Assembly: GCF_030063135.1 (NCBI RefSeq)
Contig: NZ_JASISO010000067.1
Span: 1-33,320, forward strand
DNA from: Streptomyces sp. G-G2
GTDB lineage: Bacteria; Actinomycetota; Actinomycetes; Streptomycetales; Streptomycetaceae
DNA length: 33,320 nt
Direction: 5' to 3'
Shown here: one piece after another, positions 6,130 through 13,213 of the stretch
Layout: each line of letters begins with the position of its first letter
Numbering within the stretch: position 1 is the first letter of the stretch
The notes under the pieces: generated by a model
The model's input: only the letters and a program-made list of their open reading frames with translations
What the model was told of the DNA's origin: nothing
The model's database searches: none
Position numbers and translations under genes: made by a program

Positions 6130-6708
6130 GTGGCTGACGACCTGTCTGCGGTCGCCCGATTCCTCTACGAGGCAGGCACGCTCAAGAACGCCCGCCGTAC
6201 GGGGTGGTGGATGGCCGGCGTCAGCCATCCCGAGAGCGTTGCCGAGCATTCGTGGCGTACCTCGCTCATCGCCTCGATCATCGCGAAACTGGAGGGCGCG
6301 GACCCCGCGCGGGCCGCCTTCCTCGCCGTCTGGCACGACACCCAGGAGGCGCGCACGGGCGACGTCAACCACCTCGGGAAGAAGTACGCGACCGGTGCCG
6401 ACCCGGTGGCGGTGACGGCCGATCAGACAGCCGGGATGCCCGAGCTGCTCGCCGCAACGATCCGCGAGCTGGTGGTGGAGTACGAGGCGAAGGATTCGCC
6501 CGAGGCGCTCTGCGCGCGGGACGCCGACAAGTTGGAGTGCATGCTCCAGGGCATCGAGTACAAGGCCCAGGGGTACGAGGCCGCACAGCGGTGGATCGAC
6601 AACAGCCGGGCCCGGCTCACTACCGGGACTGGGCAGCGACTCGCGGACGAGCTGCTCGGACAGGGCACGCTCGACTGGCTTCGGGCCGCCATCGGAGAGA
6701 AGGGCTGA
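6130..6708 (+). CDS. HD-domain hydrolase, YfbR/HDDC2-like (192 aa)
   Basis: A metal-dependent phosphohydrolase of the HD superfamily, closest in pattern to 5'-deoxynucleotidases. The metal ligands are visible as H33 and H40 (SHPESVAEHS), the H69-D70 doublet (VWHDTQEAR) and an Asp in ARDADKLECM (131 or 133). The substrate is probably a nucleoside monophosphate or similar; no further domain is present. GTG 6130 is preferred because AAGGAG precedes it by six bases; GTG 6115, overlapping the preceding stop, is a weaker option. It follows the frameshifted XRE gene. This regulator-HD pairing is one I believe recurs in Streptomyces, suggesting that the hydrolase is the regulated product. Ends before the repeated terminator at 6727. 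Confidence 0.8.
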   Translation: MADDLSAVARFLYEAGTLKNARRTGWWMAGVSHPESVAEHSWRTSLIASIIAKLEGADPARAAFLAVWHDTQEARTGDVNHLGKKYATGADPVAVTADQTAGMPELLAATIRELVVEYEAKDSPEALCARDADKLECMLQGIEYKAQGYEAAQRWIDNSRARLTTGTGQRLADELLGQGTLDWLRAAIGEKG

Positions 6709-6726
6709 GCCCGGACGCACGAAATC

Positions 6727-6756
6727 GCCCCCTCGTGACCCGAGGCGAGAGGGGGC
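6727..6756. terminator. Terminator hairpin after the HD gene, duplicate of 4410-4439
   Basis: GCCCCCTC (6727-6734) pairs with GAGGGGGC (6749-6756). The hairpin and the flanks (GAAATCG before, CTGTGCTG after) match those at 4410-4439, so the terminator was copied with part of the neighbouring gene. Confidence 0.6.
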
Positions 6757-6806
6757 GCTGTGCTGATGGGGGGGCAGTGGGCGCCGTACCACTGGGGGGC
6801 CATGTG
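6757..6806 (-). pseudogene. Remnant of a third MSREDQVA-type gene 3' end
   Basis: On the minus strand this stretch reads A-P-Q-W-Y-G-A, aligned with the A-S-Q-W-Y-G-V-P terminus of the 68-aa protein at 4456-4662, and it continues with the same CAGCACAG and terminator sequence. A one-base length difference shifts the frame so that the stop is lost, and upstream no MSREDQVA head is left. It is therefore a decayed 3' end of a third cassette copy rather than a gene. Confidence 0.55.
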
Positions 6807-6864
6807 GGGGTCAGGGCCCCTCGTCCGCCTCGCGCGGGTGCTGGTGCGCGCGGTGCGGGAGCTG

Positions 6865-7266
6865 TCACCAGGAGCGGTCGTGCAGGCGTGGTGTGCGGTT
6901 CGGGCTGAAGCGGACCAGTTTGGTCGCGGGGTCGTCCAGGGGGGCGGAGAAGCGGGCCGGCCAGGTGTGGGGGTCGGGGCCCAGGTAGCGGGCGAGTTTG
7001 CGCACGGCTCGGGGCCGGTCGAGCGCCACGACCTGGGCCGTGCCTCGGCAGGTCACCGACAGCACCTCGGCGTGGGTGAGGTCACAGGTGTCGACCACCA
7101 GCGCGACACGGGGATCGGCGGCGAGGGTCTGCTCCATGCGGGAGTAGGCCCCGGTCAGCCACCAGAAGGCGCCGTCCTCCCAGAGGAACCACACGGGGCG
7201 GACCGCGGGCCCCTGCGTGGCGACGCGGGCCACGAGGGGGCGGGCGAGGAACTCGTCGACATCCAC
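6865..7266 (-). CDS. Pyridoxamine 5'-phosphate oxidase-fold (FMN/F420-binding) protein, 133 aa
   Basis: A small split-barrel flavin- or F420-binding protein. Visible pattern: FLARPLVARVATQG...RPVWFLWEDGAFWW (strands 1-3), then RMEQTLAADPRVALVVDTC and VTCRGTAQVV, the usual order for PPOX-class proteins of about 130 residues. Catalytic function cannot be read from the sequence; members reduce or oxidise small molecules or act as haem-degrading or quinone-reducing enzymes. GTG 7266 is used, with GGAAGG eight bases before it; that ribosome site belongs to a 16-bp unit that is tandemly duplicated (7268-7299). Single gene, leaving a 240-bp space to the divergent membrane protein at 7508. Confidence 0.85.
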   Translation of the reverse strand: MDVDEFLARPLVARVATQGPAVRPVWFLWEDGAFWWLTGAYSRMEQTLAADPRVALVVDTCDLTHAEVLSVTCRGTAQVVALDRPRAVRKLARYLGPDPHTWPARFSAPLDDPATKLVRFSPNRTPRLHDRSW

Positions 7267-7267
7267 C

Positions 7268-7299
7268 TGGTGTGCCTTCCGACTGGTGTGCCTTCCGAC
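7268..7299. repeat. Exact 16-bp tandem duplication at the ribosome site
   Basis: TGGTGTGCCTTCCGAC occurs twice in direct succession (7268-7283 and 7284-7299). On the minus strand each unit carries GGAAGG, so the gene starting at 7266 has two stacked Shine-Dalgarno sequences. Confidence 0.9.
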
Positions 7300-7507
7300 C
7301 GGATGCGAAGACCATTCGACCCGAGCTTGCCAGGGGCGGCGTCCGGGGTGGACGTCGGGGCCGGAGGTCAGACGGACCGAGCGGTCCGAAGCCGCCCGCG
7401 GCCGTCGGACGAAGGCCTACGGCCTTTCCTGGCGCGGGACTTCGGTGTGCGCGGGGGAAGTTGGCCGGGGCGTTCCCTGCGGGGGGTGGGCATGGGATGG
7501 TCGGGGG

Positions 7508-8191
7508 ATGCTGGGGAACTTCGATGTGCTCGGGCCGGTGTTGGGGGTCGCGGGGGTGGGCGCGATCGTCGGCGGGGTCGTGCGGACGTTGCTCGATGTC
7601 GCGGACTTCGACCGGAGGCGGGACGAGGAGCGGGAGCGGCTGCGGGCTGGGGTGGAGGCGGCGGCCCAGGAGGTGCCCGAGGTCAGCGAGGAAGAGGACG
7701 AGGAGCCCAAGTACGCCGATGTCGGCGGGAGTCGGCCGCCGCCCCGGGCCGTGGCGCTACTCGGGGACAAGCGGGACGACTTCACTCCGCTCCTCGTCGA
7801 GTACTACGCCTACGGGCTCACGCAGGCGCGCAGCAGCTTCGTCACCAGCCAGCGGTTCGCCGGGTTCGGGGCGACCATTCTGCTGCTCGGGGTGGGGCTG
7901 GCGGTGTGGAAGGCGGAGAGCACCGGGGACCTGTACCTGGGGGTCGTGACCAGCTCGGTCGGGGTGGTGGTCACGCTGATCGGGCAGCTCTTCCACCGGC
8001 GGGCCGACATCGCGCTGCGGCACATGTCCGACCAGACGGCCTCGCTCCGGGACGACCGGCGGGCCGCCGAGACCACGCAGCAGGCCATCGGGCTGCTGGC
8101 GGAGGTGGCCGATCCGGTGCTCCGGGCGCGGTTGCAGGCCGGTTTGATCATGAAGTTGTCCGGGGCGGAACTGCCTCCCGCGGACGGCTAG
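7508..8191 (+). CDS. TRADD-N-associated-type two-TM membrane protein (227 aa)
   Basis: An N-terminal hydrophobic segment (GPVLGVAGVGAIVGGVV), an acidic linker (VSEEEDEEPKYAD), then a conserved core: LLVEYYAYGLTQARSSFVTS, two transmembrane helices (FGATILLLGVGLAVW and LGVVTSSVGVVVTLIGQLF) and a helical tail (HRRADIALRHMSDQTASLRD ... EVADPVLRARLQAGLIMKL). This matches, from memory, the membrane domain described alongside TRADD-N/death-like domains in bacterial conflict systems (CyanoTRADDas_TM). No partner NTPase is next to it, so a house role in membrane signalling is also possible. ATG 7508 is preceded only by G-rich sequence; the upstream frame is without signal. Confidence is moderate for family, low for function. 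Confidence 0.65.
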   Translation: MLGNFDVLGPVLGVAGVGAIVGGVVRTLLDVADFDRRRDEERERLRAGVEAAAQEVPEVSEEEDEEPKYADVGGSRPPPRAVALLGDKRDDFTPLLVEYYAYGLTQARSSFVTSQRFAGFGATILLLGVGLAVWKAESTGDLYLGVVTSSVGVVVTLIGQLFHRRADIALRHMSDQTASLRDDRRAAETTQQAIGLLAEVADPVLRARLQAGLIMKLSGAELPPADG

Positions 8192-8255
8192 TGCTGTGGC
8201 CGGGAAGGTGGTGCACCTTTCCGGTCACGGCACTGGCGGGTGGATAGTGGGAGGT

Positions 8256-8498
8256 ATGTGCCGGAGTATCAAGACGTTGCGACCGCCCGCCATCCCCGAG
8301 AAGGCCACCGAGGAGGAGATCCGCGCCGCCGCGCTGCAGTACGTACGGAAGGTGTCCGGGTTCAGGGCCCCCGCCGCCCACAACCGTGAGGTCTTCGACG
8401 CGGCCGTGGCGGCCATCGCCGAGGCGACCCAGGTGCTGCTCGACGGGGTGCACGTGCGGGGCCACGAGCACCCCGCGCCCGCGGCCGCCGCGGGCTGA
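8256..8498 (+). CDS. DUF2277 protein (80 aa)
   Basis: The product starts MCRSIKTLRPPAIPEKATEE and continues EIRAAALQYVRKVSGFRAPA and FDAAVAAIAEATQVLLDG, the characteristic layout of DUF2277 (MCRxI+L, the AALQYVRKVSGF block, and a helical end). Its role is unknown, though it is conserved through actinobacteria. The two halves form a helical hairpin similar to a minimal helix-turn-helix-like bundle. ATG 8256 has GGGAGG five bases upstream. It is 64 nt after the TRADD-N-type membrane gene and codirectional, so co-transcription is likely. The Ala/Pro-rich tail (HPAPAAAAG) is probably disordered. Confidence 0.9.
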   Translation: MCRSIKTLRPPAIPEKATEEEIRAAALQYVRKVSGFRAPAAHNREVFDAAVAAIAEATQVLLDGVHVRGHEHPAPAAAAG

Positions 8499-8696
8499 GT
8501 CGGGCGGCGGCCGGGACCGCGTTCTCCTCCGGCGGGACCACCGCCACCGGGCAGGCCGTGTGGAGCAGGACCGCCTTCGTGACCGACCACGGGCGGGGCG
8601 GGGCGGGGCGGGAACGGTCGCTCGCGGGGGCGGCCGGGGGCCCCGCAGGGGGTTCGTCGTGCGCCGCCGTGCTTCCGCAGGCGCCGCCCGGCCCGG

Positions 8697-8736
8697 GCCG
8701 CGGTTCAGGCGGCCCGGCCCGCGCCGCGGTTCAGGC
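8697..8736. repeat. 14-bp direct repeat around the DedA-type stop codon
   Basis: GCCGCGGTTCAGGC occurs at 8697-8710 and 8723-8736; the second copy contains the stop codon of the minus-strand DedA-type gene. It suggests a small duplication of the gene's 3' end. The preceding stretch 8499-8696 is GC-rich and holds no gene that I can support. Confidence 0.6.
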
Positions 8737-9360
8737 CGCCGGGGCCGGGACGGGGCCCGGACGGCGGACCATGTACGCCGCCAGGCCGCCCGCCGCGAAC
8801 AGCGCGATCACCGAGACGGCGGTGCCGAGCCAGGTCGCGCCGAGCCACTGGGTGCCGTAGTAGCCGAGGGACACGCTGTAGCCCGCCCAGGCCATGCCCG
8901 CCAGCAGGGACCACGGCAGGAACTCCCGCACTTCCCGGTGGCGCTTGCCCGCACCCAGTGAGACCACCGAGCGGCCCGCCGGGGCGAAGCGGGCGATCAC
9001 CACGAGGGCGCCGCCGCCCCGGGCCAGCGCGACACCCAGCCGCTCCTGGGCCCGGGTGAGCCGCCGCGAACGGCCGATGGCACGGTCGAGCCAGTCCCCG
9101 CCACGGCGGCCCGCCCGGTACGCGGCCAGGTCGCCCAGCACCGAGGCGCTGATCGCGACGGCCAGCAGTGGCAGAATGTCCGGCACCCCCCGGCCCGGCA
9201 TGGCCACGGGCGCCCCGGCTCCGGTGGCCGCGGCGGCGGCCGCACCGATCACCAGCACGCCGCTCGGCAGTACGGGCAGGAAGACGTCGAGGAGCACGGA
9301 AAGTGCCACTACGGCGTAGATCCACGGGCTCGCGGTCAGCAACCCCACAGTCTCAAACAA
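8731..9360 (-). CDS. DedA/VTT-domain membrane protein (209 aa)
   Basis: A multispanning inner-membrane protein of the DedA family, implicated in lipid carrier (undecaprenyl phosphate) or phospholipid translocation and in proton-motive homeostasis. Features: SPWIYAVVALSVLLDVFLPV followed by LPSGVLVIGAAAAAATGA; the SASVLGDLAAYRAGRRGG segment; the conserved ARFAPAGRSVVSLGAG re-entrant motif (F/Y-x-P-G-R); and two C-terminal helices (LPWSLLAGMAWAGYSVSLGY, VSVIALFAAGGLAAYMV). Length is normal. ATG 9360 lies behind a loose ribosome site. Upstream, at 9493-9513, is a TGTGACAC palindrome that may be its operator. The gene is transcribed in the same direction as the PhoD-like gene, 205 nt away. Confidence 0.85.
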   Translation of the reverse strand: MFETVGLLTASPWIYAVVALSVLLDVFLPVLPSGVLVIGAAAAAATGAGAPVAMPGRGVPDILPLLAVAISASVLGDLAAYRAGRRGGDWLDRAIGRSRRLTRAQERLGVALARGGGALVVIARFAPAGRSVVSLGAGKRHREVREFLPWSLLAGMAWAGYSVSLGYYGTQWLGATWLGTAVSVIALFAAGGLAAYMVRRPGPVPAPAA

Positions 9361-9492
9361 AACGGGACTCCCCAGTCCAAGTGACGTGCTTCAGCGGTGA
9401 AGCGCCGCGACGTCGCGGGGGAGCGGCAGGGGCGGCTGACAGCCATCCAGCGTACGCCGCGCACACGCACCCTGTGTCCCCAGGGCACCTCT

Positions 9493-9513
9493 TGTGACAC
9501 CTTTTGTGTCACA
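9493..9513. promoter_or_regulatory. Palindrome TGTGACAC-N5-GTGTCACA
   Basis: A perfect 8-bp inverted repeat with a CTTTT spacer, in the interval between the PhoD-like stop (9566) and the DedA start (9360). There is no U-tract, so an operator 130 bp upstream of the DedA-type gene is at least as likely as a terminator. The spacing differs from the CRP consensus (TGTGA-N6-TCACA). Confidence 0.5.
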
Positions 9514-9565
9514 TCCCCCCTCAGCGACCGCCCCGCCCCATGCCACACGGCCTGTCGGATCCGCG

Positions 9566-11236
9566 TCAGTCCGCCGTCAGCTCGCGGTCCAGCACGGTCA
9601 CCAGCCGGGCCCCGCCCCGCCGTTCCCGGTGTGCCTGGTCCAGCCGCAGGCGCGCCGTACGGCCCGCCAGGGCCAGGGTCATCAGCTGGTTGCCGAACCA
9701 GGGTCCGCCCGTACGCCGCCAGCTCAGCGGTGGTCGGCCCGTACGCCCGTGCCGGGACAGCCCCCGCCCCAGCCACCGCCCCATGGGCGACCAGCCGAGC
9801 CGGAAGCCGAGCTTCACCGCGGTGTGGATGGAGTTGTGCACCGGGGAGCAGGTCAGCTGGAAGATCCGGGCCGTGCTGGGTATGCGCGGCTCGGCCACAT
9901 ACGCGTGGTGCACGTCTCCAGAGAGCACGCAGACCGTCGCCGGAGCCCGCGGGCCCGTCCCCACCTGCTCGATCAGATCGCTCAGCGCCTCGAAGGACGC
10001 CGGGAAGGCCGCCCAGTGCTCCAGATCGCTGCGCCGCCGCAGGTCCTCCGCGATCCGGGCCCAGCGGGGCCCCCGCTCCCCGCGGCACAGCGCCGCGTTC
10101 CACACCTCGGCGTCATGGATCAGCGGCGGCATCAGCCAGGGCAGTGAGGAGCCGATCAGCAAGTGGTCATAGCCGCCGTGCCCCTCCAGGGCGTTGTCCC
10201 GGACCCACTGCTCCTCGGTCGGGTCGAGCATCGCCCGCCCGTCCTCGGCCAGCACCCGCGCGGCCCGCGTGTCCACCATCAGCAGCCGGGTACGGCCGAA
10301 GTCGCGGCGGTAGCTCCAGCGCACGGTGGCCGGGTCGGCGTCCGCCCCGGACGCGAAGGCGCGGAGCACCTCCGTCCCGTCCGGGCTTTCGCGGACCGCC
10401 GCGTAGAGCGGGTCGGCGGCCAGCTCGGCGGGGGAGAGATTGCCCAGGTGCTGGTGGACCCAGTACGACATCAGCGCGCTGAGGATCCGCTCCCTCCACC
10501 AGGGAGTGGCGCGCATCTCCGCGAGCCAGGCGGCGCTGGTGTTCCAGTCGTCGCACACGTCGTGGTCGTCGAATATCTGCAGGCTGGACACGGTCGACAG
10601 CAGCCAGCGGATCTCCGGGTCCAGCCAGGACTCGTAGTAGAGCCGGGTGTACTCCTCGTAGTCCGCGACCTGCGCGCCCGGCGCCTCGCGCAGGTCCCGG
10701 CGGGCCGCGAGCCACTGTCTGGTCCGCCGGGAGAGCTGGTCGGCGTAGACCTGGTCGCCCAGCAGGAGCAGCAGGTCGGGCCGCTCCGCGCCGGGATCGG
10801 CGGCGAGGTGGGCGGCGAGGGTGTCGAGCGCGTCCGCGCCGTGCGGACCGTGGCGACCGGCGGGCGGGGCCGCCTGACGGCAGGACCCGAAGGTGACCCG
10901 CAGGTCAGGGCCGGCCCCCGGCCCCGGGCGGCCGCGGCCCGGTACGGCCGGGGTGCTGATGGTGCTCGCGGGGAATCCGCTGTCGGGCCGCGGCCACACC
11001 AGTACGCCGTCCAGGAGCACCTCGTACGCGGTGGTGCTCCCCGGGGTCAGGCCGGTCACCGGCACCAGCGCGTAGTGGTGACCGGCGATCTGGAACGTGG
11101 ACGCGCTACCGCTCGCACCGTCGGCGCAGCGCACCTCGGCCGTGGCCGGGCGGTCGGCCTCGACCCACACGGTCGCCGTGGTGCCCGTGTCCCAGTCGAC
11201 GTACCGCAGCAGCGGTCCCAGACGCAATCCGGCCAT
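9566..11236 (-). CDS. PhoD-like alkaline phosphatase / metallophosphoesterase (556 aa)
   Basis: A calcium/iron-type PhoD-family phosphatase or phosphodiesterase. An N-terminal fibronectin-like beta domain (about residues 1-100; WVEADRPATAEV, YALVPVTGLTPGSTTAYEV) precedes the catalytic domain. Visible metal-site motifs are FGSCRQA, LLLLGDQVYAD, QIFDDHDVCDDWN, LIGSSLPW and VLSGDVHHAYVAE. There is no Tat (RR) or Sec signal at the N-terminus (MAGLRLGPLLRYVD), unlike secreted PhoD, so it is probably cytoplasmic and may hydrolyse internal phosphoesters. ATG 11236 lies in GGAGG-rich upstream sequence (GAGGAGGGGGAGTTGC). Single transcription unit between the HNH nuclease gene and the DedA-type gene, all on the minus strand. 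Confidence 0.85.
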   Translation of the reverse strand: MAGLRLGPLLRYVDWDTGTTATVWVEADRPATAEVRCADGASGSASTFQIAGHHYALVPVTGLTPGSTTAYEVLLDGVLVWPRPDSGFPASTISTPAVPGRGRPGPGAGPDLRVTFGSCRQAAPPAGRHGPHGADALDTLAAHLAADPGAERPDLLLLLGDQVYADQLSRRTRQWLAARRDLREAPGAQVADYEEYTRLYYESWLDPEIRWLLSTVSSLQIFDDHDVCDDWNTSAAWLAEMRATPWWRERILSALMSYWVHQHLGNLSPAELAADPLYAAVRESPDGTEVLRAFASGADADPATVRWSYRRDFGRTRLLMVDTRAARVLAEDGRAMLDPTEEQWVRDNALEGHGGYDHLLIGSSLPWLMPPLIHDAEVWNAALCRGERGPRWARIAEDLRRRSDLEHWAAFPASFEALSDLIEQVGTGPRAPATVCVLSGDVHHAYVAEPRIPSTARIFQLTCSPVHNSIHTAVKLGFRLGWSPMGRWLGRGLSRHGRTGRPPLSWRRTGGPWFGNQLMTLALAGRTARLRLDQAHRERRGGARLVTVLDRELTAD

Positions 11237-11304
11237 GCAACTCCCCCTCCTCCATGTCCCCTTGAATCAAGGTACGGCGTGCAGGGGGGAGGGCGGTTCC
11301 CCCT

Positions 11305-11336
11305 GGCGGGGGAGATCCATTCCCCTGTGCGGGGGA
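11305..11336. repeat. Direct repeat GCGGGGGAGATCC
   Basis: GCGGGGGAGATCC appears twice, about 21 bp apart, with TTCCCC between, in the interval upstream of the PhoD-like gene. It could be a pair of regulator half-sites; no further evidence. Confidence 0.35.
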
Positions 11337-11346
11337 GATCCGCGCA

Positions 11347-11430
11347 GGGGTCCGGGAAGGCGTCCGGGCAGGGCTCCGGGCAGGGCTCCGGCCGGGGCTC
11401 AGGCCGAGGGTCCGGGTGGGGCGGCGGTCG
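11347..11430. repeat. 12-bp tandem repeat next to the HNH gene stop
   Basis: Seven units of 12 bp with consensus GGGCTCCGGGCA: GGGGTCCGGGAA, GGCGTCCGGGCA, GGGCTCCGGGCA, GGGCTCCGGCCG, GGGCTCAGGCCG, AGGGTCCGGGTG, GGGCGGCGGTCG. The array begins two bases beyond the TGA (11433-11435) of the minus-strand nuclease gene. A period divisible by three would encode Pro-x repeats if read through, so it may be a former coding tail. Confidence 0.85.
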
Positions 11431-11432
11431 GG

Positions 11433-12086
11433 TCAGCAGCCGCTGAGGACGTTCCCCAGGGCGGTCTTCTCGGCGGAGTCGATGCTCAGGCCCCAGTACT
11501 GCTTGACGTTGACCCACATGCGGACGTAGGTGCACCGGTATGCGGTCCGCGAGGGCAGCCAGGCGGCCGGGTCCTTGTCGCCCTTGGCCTGGTTGACGTT
11601 GTCGGTCACGGCGATGAGCTGGGGGCGGGTCAGGTCGTTGGCGAACTGCTGGCGCTTGGCGGTGGTCCACGAACTGGCCCCGGAACGCCAGGCCTCGGCG
11701 AGCGGCACCATGTGGTCGATGTCCAGGTCGGACGCGGCGGTCCAGGTGGCGCCGTCGTACTCGGAGTACCAGCTTCCGCTGACGGCGGCGCAGGCGGAGT
11801 CCTGGACCACGTTGACGCCGTCGCGCTTCAGGACGACCTCGCGGGTGTTGCAGGCCCCGGACTGGGTGATCCAGTGGGGGAACAGGTCGCGGCTGTAGCC
11901 GCTGGAGGAACCTTCCGCCTTGGGAGTCACCGTGGCCAGGTACGCGCGGGCTGCCGCCGCGCTGATGGGCGCGGGCGGGGCGGCCTGAGCGGTCGGAGCG
12001 CTCACGAGGGCGGCGACGGATGCGAGGGCGGCGGCTGAGGCGAGCATGCCAATGCGACGCGCGTAGACGGCGGGCGTGAAGGGCAT
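11433..12086 (-). CDS. Secreted HNH-family endonuclease (217 aa)
   Basis: An extracellular nuclease of the HNH family (GmrSD/DUF1524-like group common in Streptomyces). A Sec signal peptide covers residues 1 to about 35: RRIGMLASAAALASVAALVS followed by APTAQAAP. The active-site block is DLDIDHMVPLAEAWRSGA (about 119-136), where DIDH and the following region carry the catalytic His; the later RPQLIAVTDNVNQAKGDKDP with the Asn/Lys residues completes the beta-beta-alpha metal motif. Four cysteines (SGACN, DSACAA, YRCTY, LSGC) probably form two disulphides, fitting a secreted enzyme. ATG 12086 has GGGAG upstream. Likely role: nucleic-acid scavenging or self-DNA turnover outside the cell. Confidence 0.9.
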   Translation of the reverse strand: MPFTPAVYARRIGMLASAAALASVAALVSAPTAQAAPPAPISAAAARAYLATVTPKAEGSSSGYSRDLFPHWITQSGACNTREVVLKRDGVNVVQDSACAAVSGSWYSEYDGATWTAASDLDIDHMVPLAEAWRSGASSWTTAKRQQFANDLTRPQLIAVTDNVNQAKGDKDPAAWLPSRTAYRCTYVRMWVNVKQYWGLSIDSAEKTALGNVLSGC

Positions 12087-12380
12087 GGGGGGCTCCCTTG
12101 AGGCGGGGGTGTGGCCGTACGGCCCCGGCGGGGCCCGGCCATGCTTGCGGCGCCGGGTGTCGCGGGGATGGGCGCCAGGTGACAGCGTGGCGACATGGGC
12201 ACGTCACATCAAGGTGCTCAACCACCCTAGTGAAAAAGGAGGTTGGGGTTCCGGGAGGGGGTGTGAGGGTGTGGCGGGGGCGCGGAGGAGACGCGTGTCA
12301 GGGGTGGCGCCCGGGCGTGGAGACGGGCGCGCCGAGGGTCGTGCCGGGGCGGGGGCGGATGCCCGGGACCAAGGACCCAT

Positions 12381-12409
12381 TTCGGACGGCTGCGGGCGTC
12401 GCGTATTCT
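12381..12409 (+). promoter_or_regulatory. Probable promoter of the riboswitch transcript
   Basis: TTCGGA (12381-12386) and TATTCT (12404-12409) are separated by 17 bp, an ideal HrdB-type spacing, placing the transcript start a few bases before the riboswitch core at 12421. The -35 element is weak. Confidence 0.4.
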
Positions 12410-12414
12410 CTGTG

Positions 12415-12525
12415 GTGCAGAAGGGGAGTAGCTCTTCGCCGGAACGTCGACATACTGCTGGGTCACCCCAGCCGGCGCCCGGAGGCAGGCCGCGTCAGCG
12501 GTCGGCCAGCGAGACCTTCGGCCGC
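12415..12525 (+). ncRNA. yybP-ykoY (manganese) riboswitch
   Basis: The sequence carries the hallmark blocks of the yybP-ykoY aptamer: AAGGGGAGTAGCTCTTCGCC (12421-12440) at the 5' side and CAGCGAGACCTTCGGCC (12508-12524) at the 3' side, with a variable helical insert between. This class binds Mn2+ and turns on manganese exporters and related proteins. The gene 107 nt downstream is a UPF0016/GDT1 exporter, the classical partner. The 3' block GAGACCT (12511-12517) is complementary to AGGTCTC (12581-12587), and CCTTCGG (12515-12521) to CCGAAGG (12594-12600), an alternative pairing that could form the expression switch. Confidence 0.85.
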
Positions 12526-12631
12526 AGTGTCCTGTTTGCAGACAGGGCGCCGCCGTGCCGAAGCGACCCCTGAATCACCCAGGTCTCTCGGTTCCGAAGG
12601 CGTCCTGCCCGACCGATTGAGGTTTCACCCC

Positions 12632-13213
12632 GTGATCAGCTTCAGCATTCTGGCGATCGCGTTCGGCGTCGTCTTCCTCGCCGAACTCCCTGACAAAACG
12701 GCCCTCGCCGGACTGATGCTCGGTACGCGTTATCGCGCGTCCTACGTCTTCGTGGGCGTCGCCGCCGCCTTCGCGGTGCACGTGGCTCTCGCCATCGCCG
12801 CGGCCAGCGTCCTGACGCTGCTGCCGCACCGTCTCGTACAGGCGGTCGTCGGCGTCCTGTTCCTCGCGGGCGCGGCGATGCTGCTCCTGAAGAAGAGCGA
12901 GGACGAGGAAGAGGTCAAGGAGCCGGCCGACCAGTCCTTCTGGAAGGTGTCCGGGGCCGGCTTCATGCTGATCCTGGTGGCCGAGTTCGGTGACCTGACG
13001 CAGATCATGACCGCCAACCTGGCCGCGCGGTACGACGACCCGCTCTCCGTCGGCATCGGCGCCGTCCTGGCGCTGTGGGCGGTCGCGGGGATCGGCATCC
13101 TGGGCGGGCGCACGCTGATGAAGTACATCCCGCTGCGGCTGATCACGAAGGTCGCGGCGTGCGTGATGGCTGCGCTGGCCGTGTTCTCGCTGTACGAGGC
13201 GATCGCGGGCTGA
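12632..13213 (+). CDS. GDT1/UPF0016 (TMEM165-like) manganese-type exporter (193 aa)
   Basis: A six-helix membrane transporter of the Ca2+/H+ antiporter-2 family, in bacteria linked to Mn2+ export. The two signature motifs E-x-x-D-K/L-T are seen as AELPDKTALAGLML (about residues 14-27) and VAEFGDLTQIMTANLAARY (about 118-136); the first has P in place of the usual G. An acidic/basic loop (KKSEDEEEVKEP) joins the two halves. GTG 12632 follows TGAGG; the frame further upstream is the riboswitch. Expression is probably induced by Mn2+ through that riboswitch. Stand-alone gene; a 383-bp gene-free GC-rich stretch follows. Confidence 0.9.
   Translation: MISFSILAIAFGVVFLAELPDKTALAGLMLGTRYRASYVFVGVAAAFAVHVALAIAAASVLTLLPHRLVQAVVGVLFLAGAAMLLLKKSEDEEEVKEPADQSFWKVSGAGFMLILVAEFGDLTQIMTANLAARYDDPLSVGIGAVLALWAVAGIGILGGRTLMKYIPLRLITKVAACVMAALAVFSLYEAIAG

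Noticed and set aside
6760..8247. A 495-aa plus-strand protein across 6760-8247
   Set aside because: Low-complexity Gly/Arg/Pro content, opposite to a clear PPOX gene and in another frame than the TRADD-N-type gene.
9493..9513. CRP-type binding site
   Set aside because: The TGTGA and TCACA halves are 11 bp apart instead of six.
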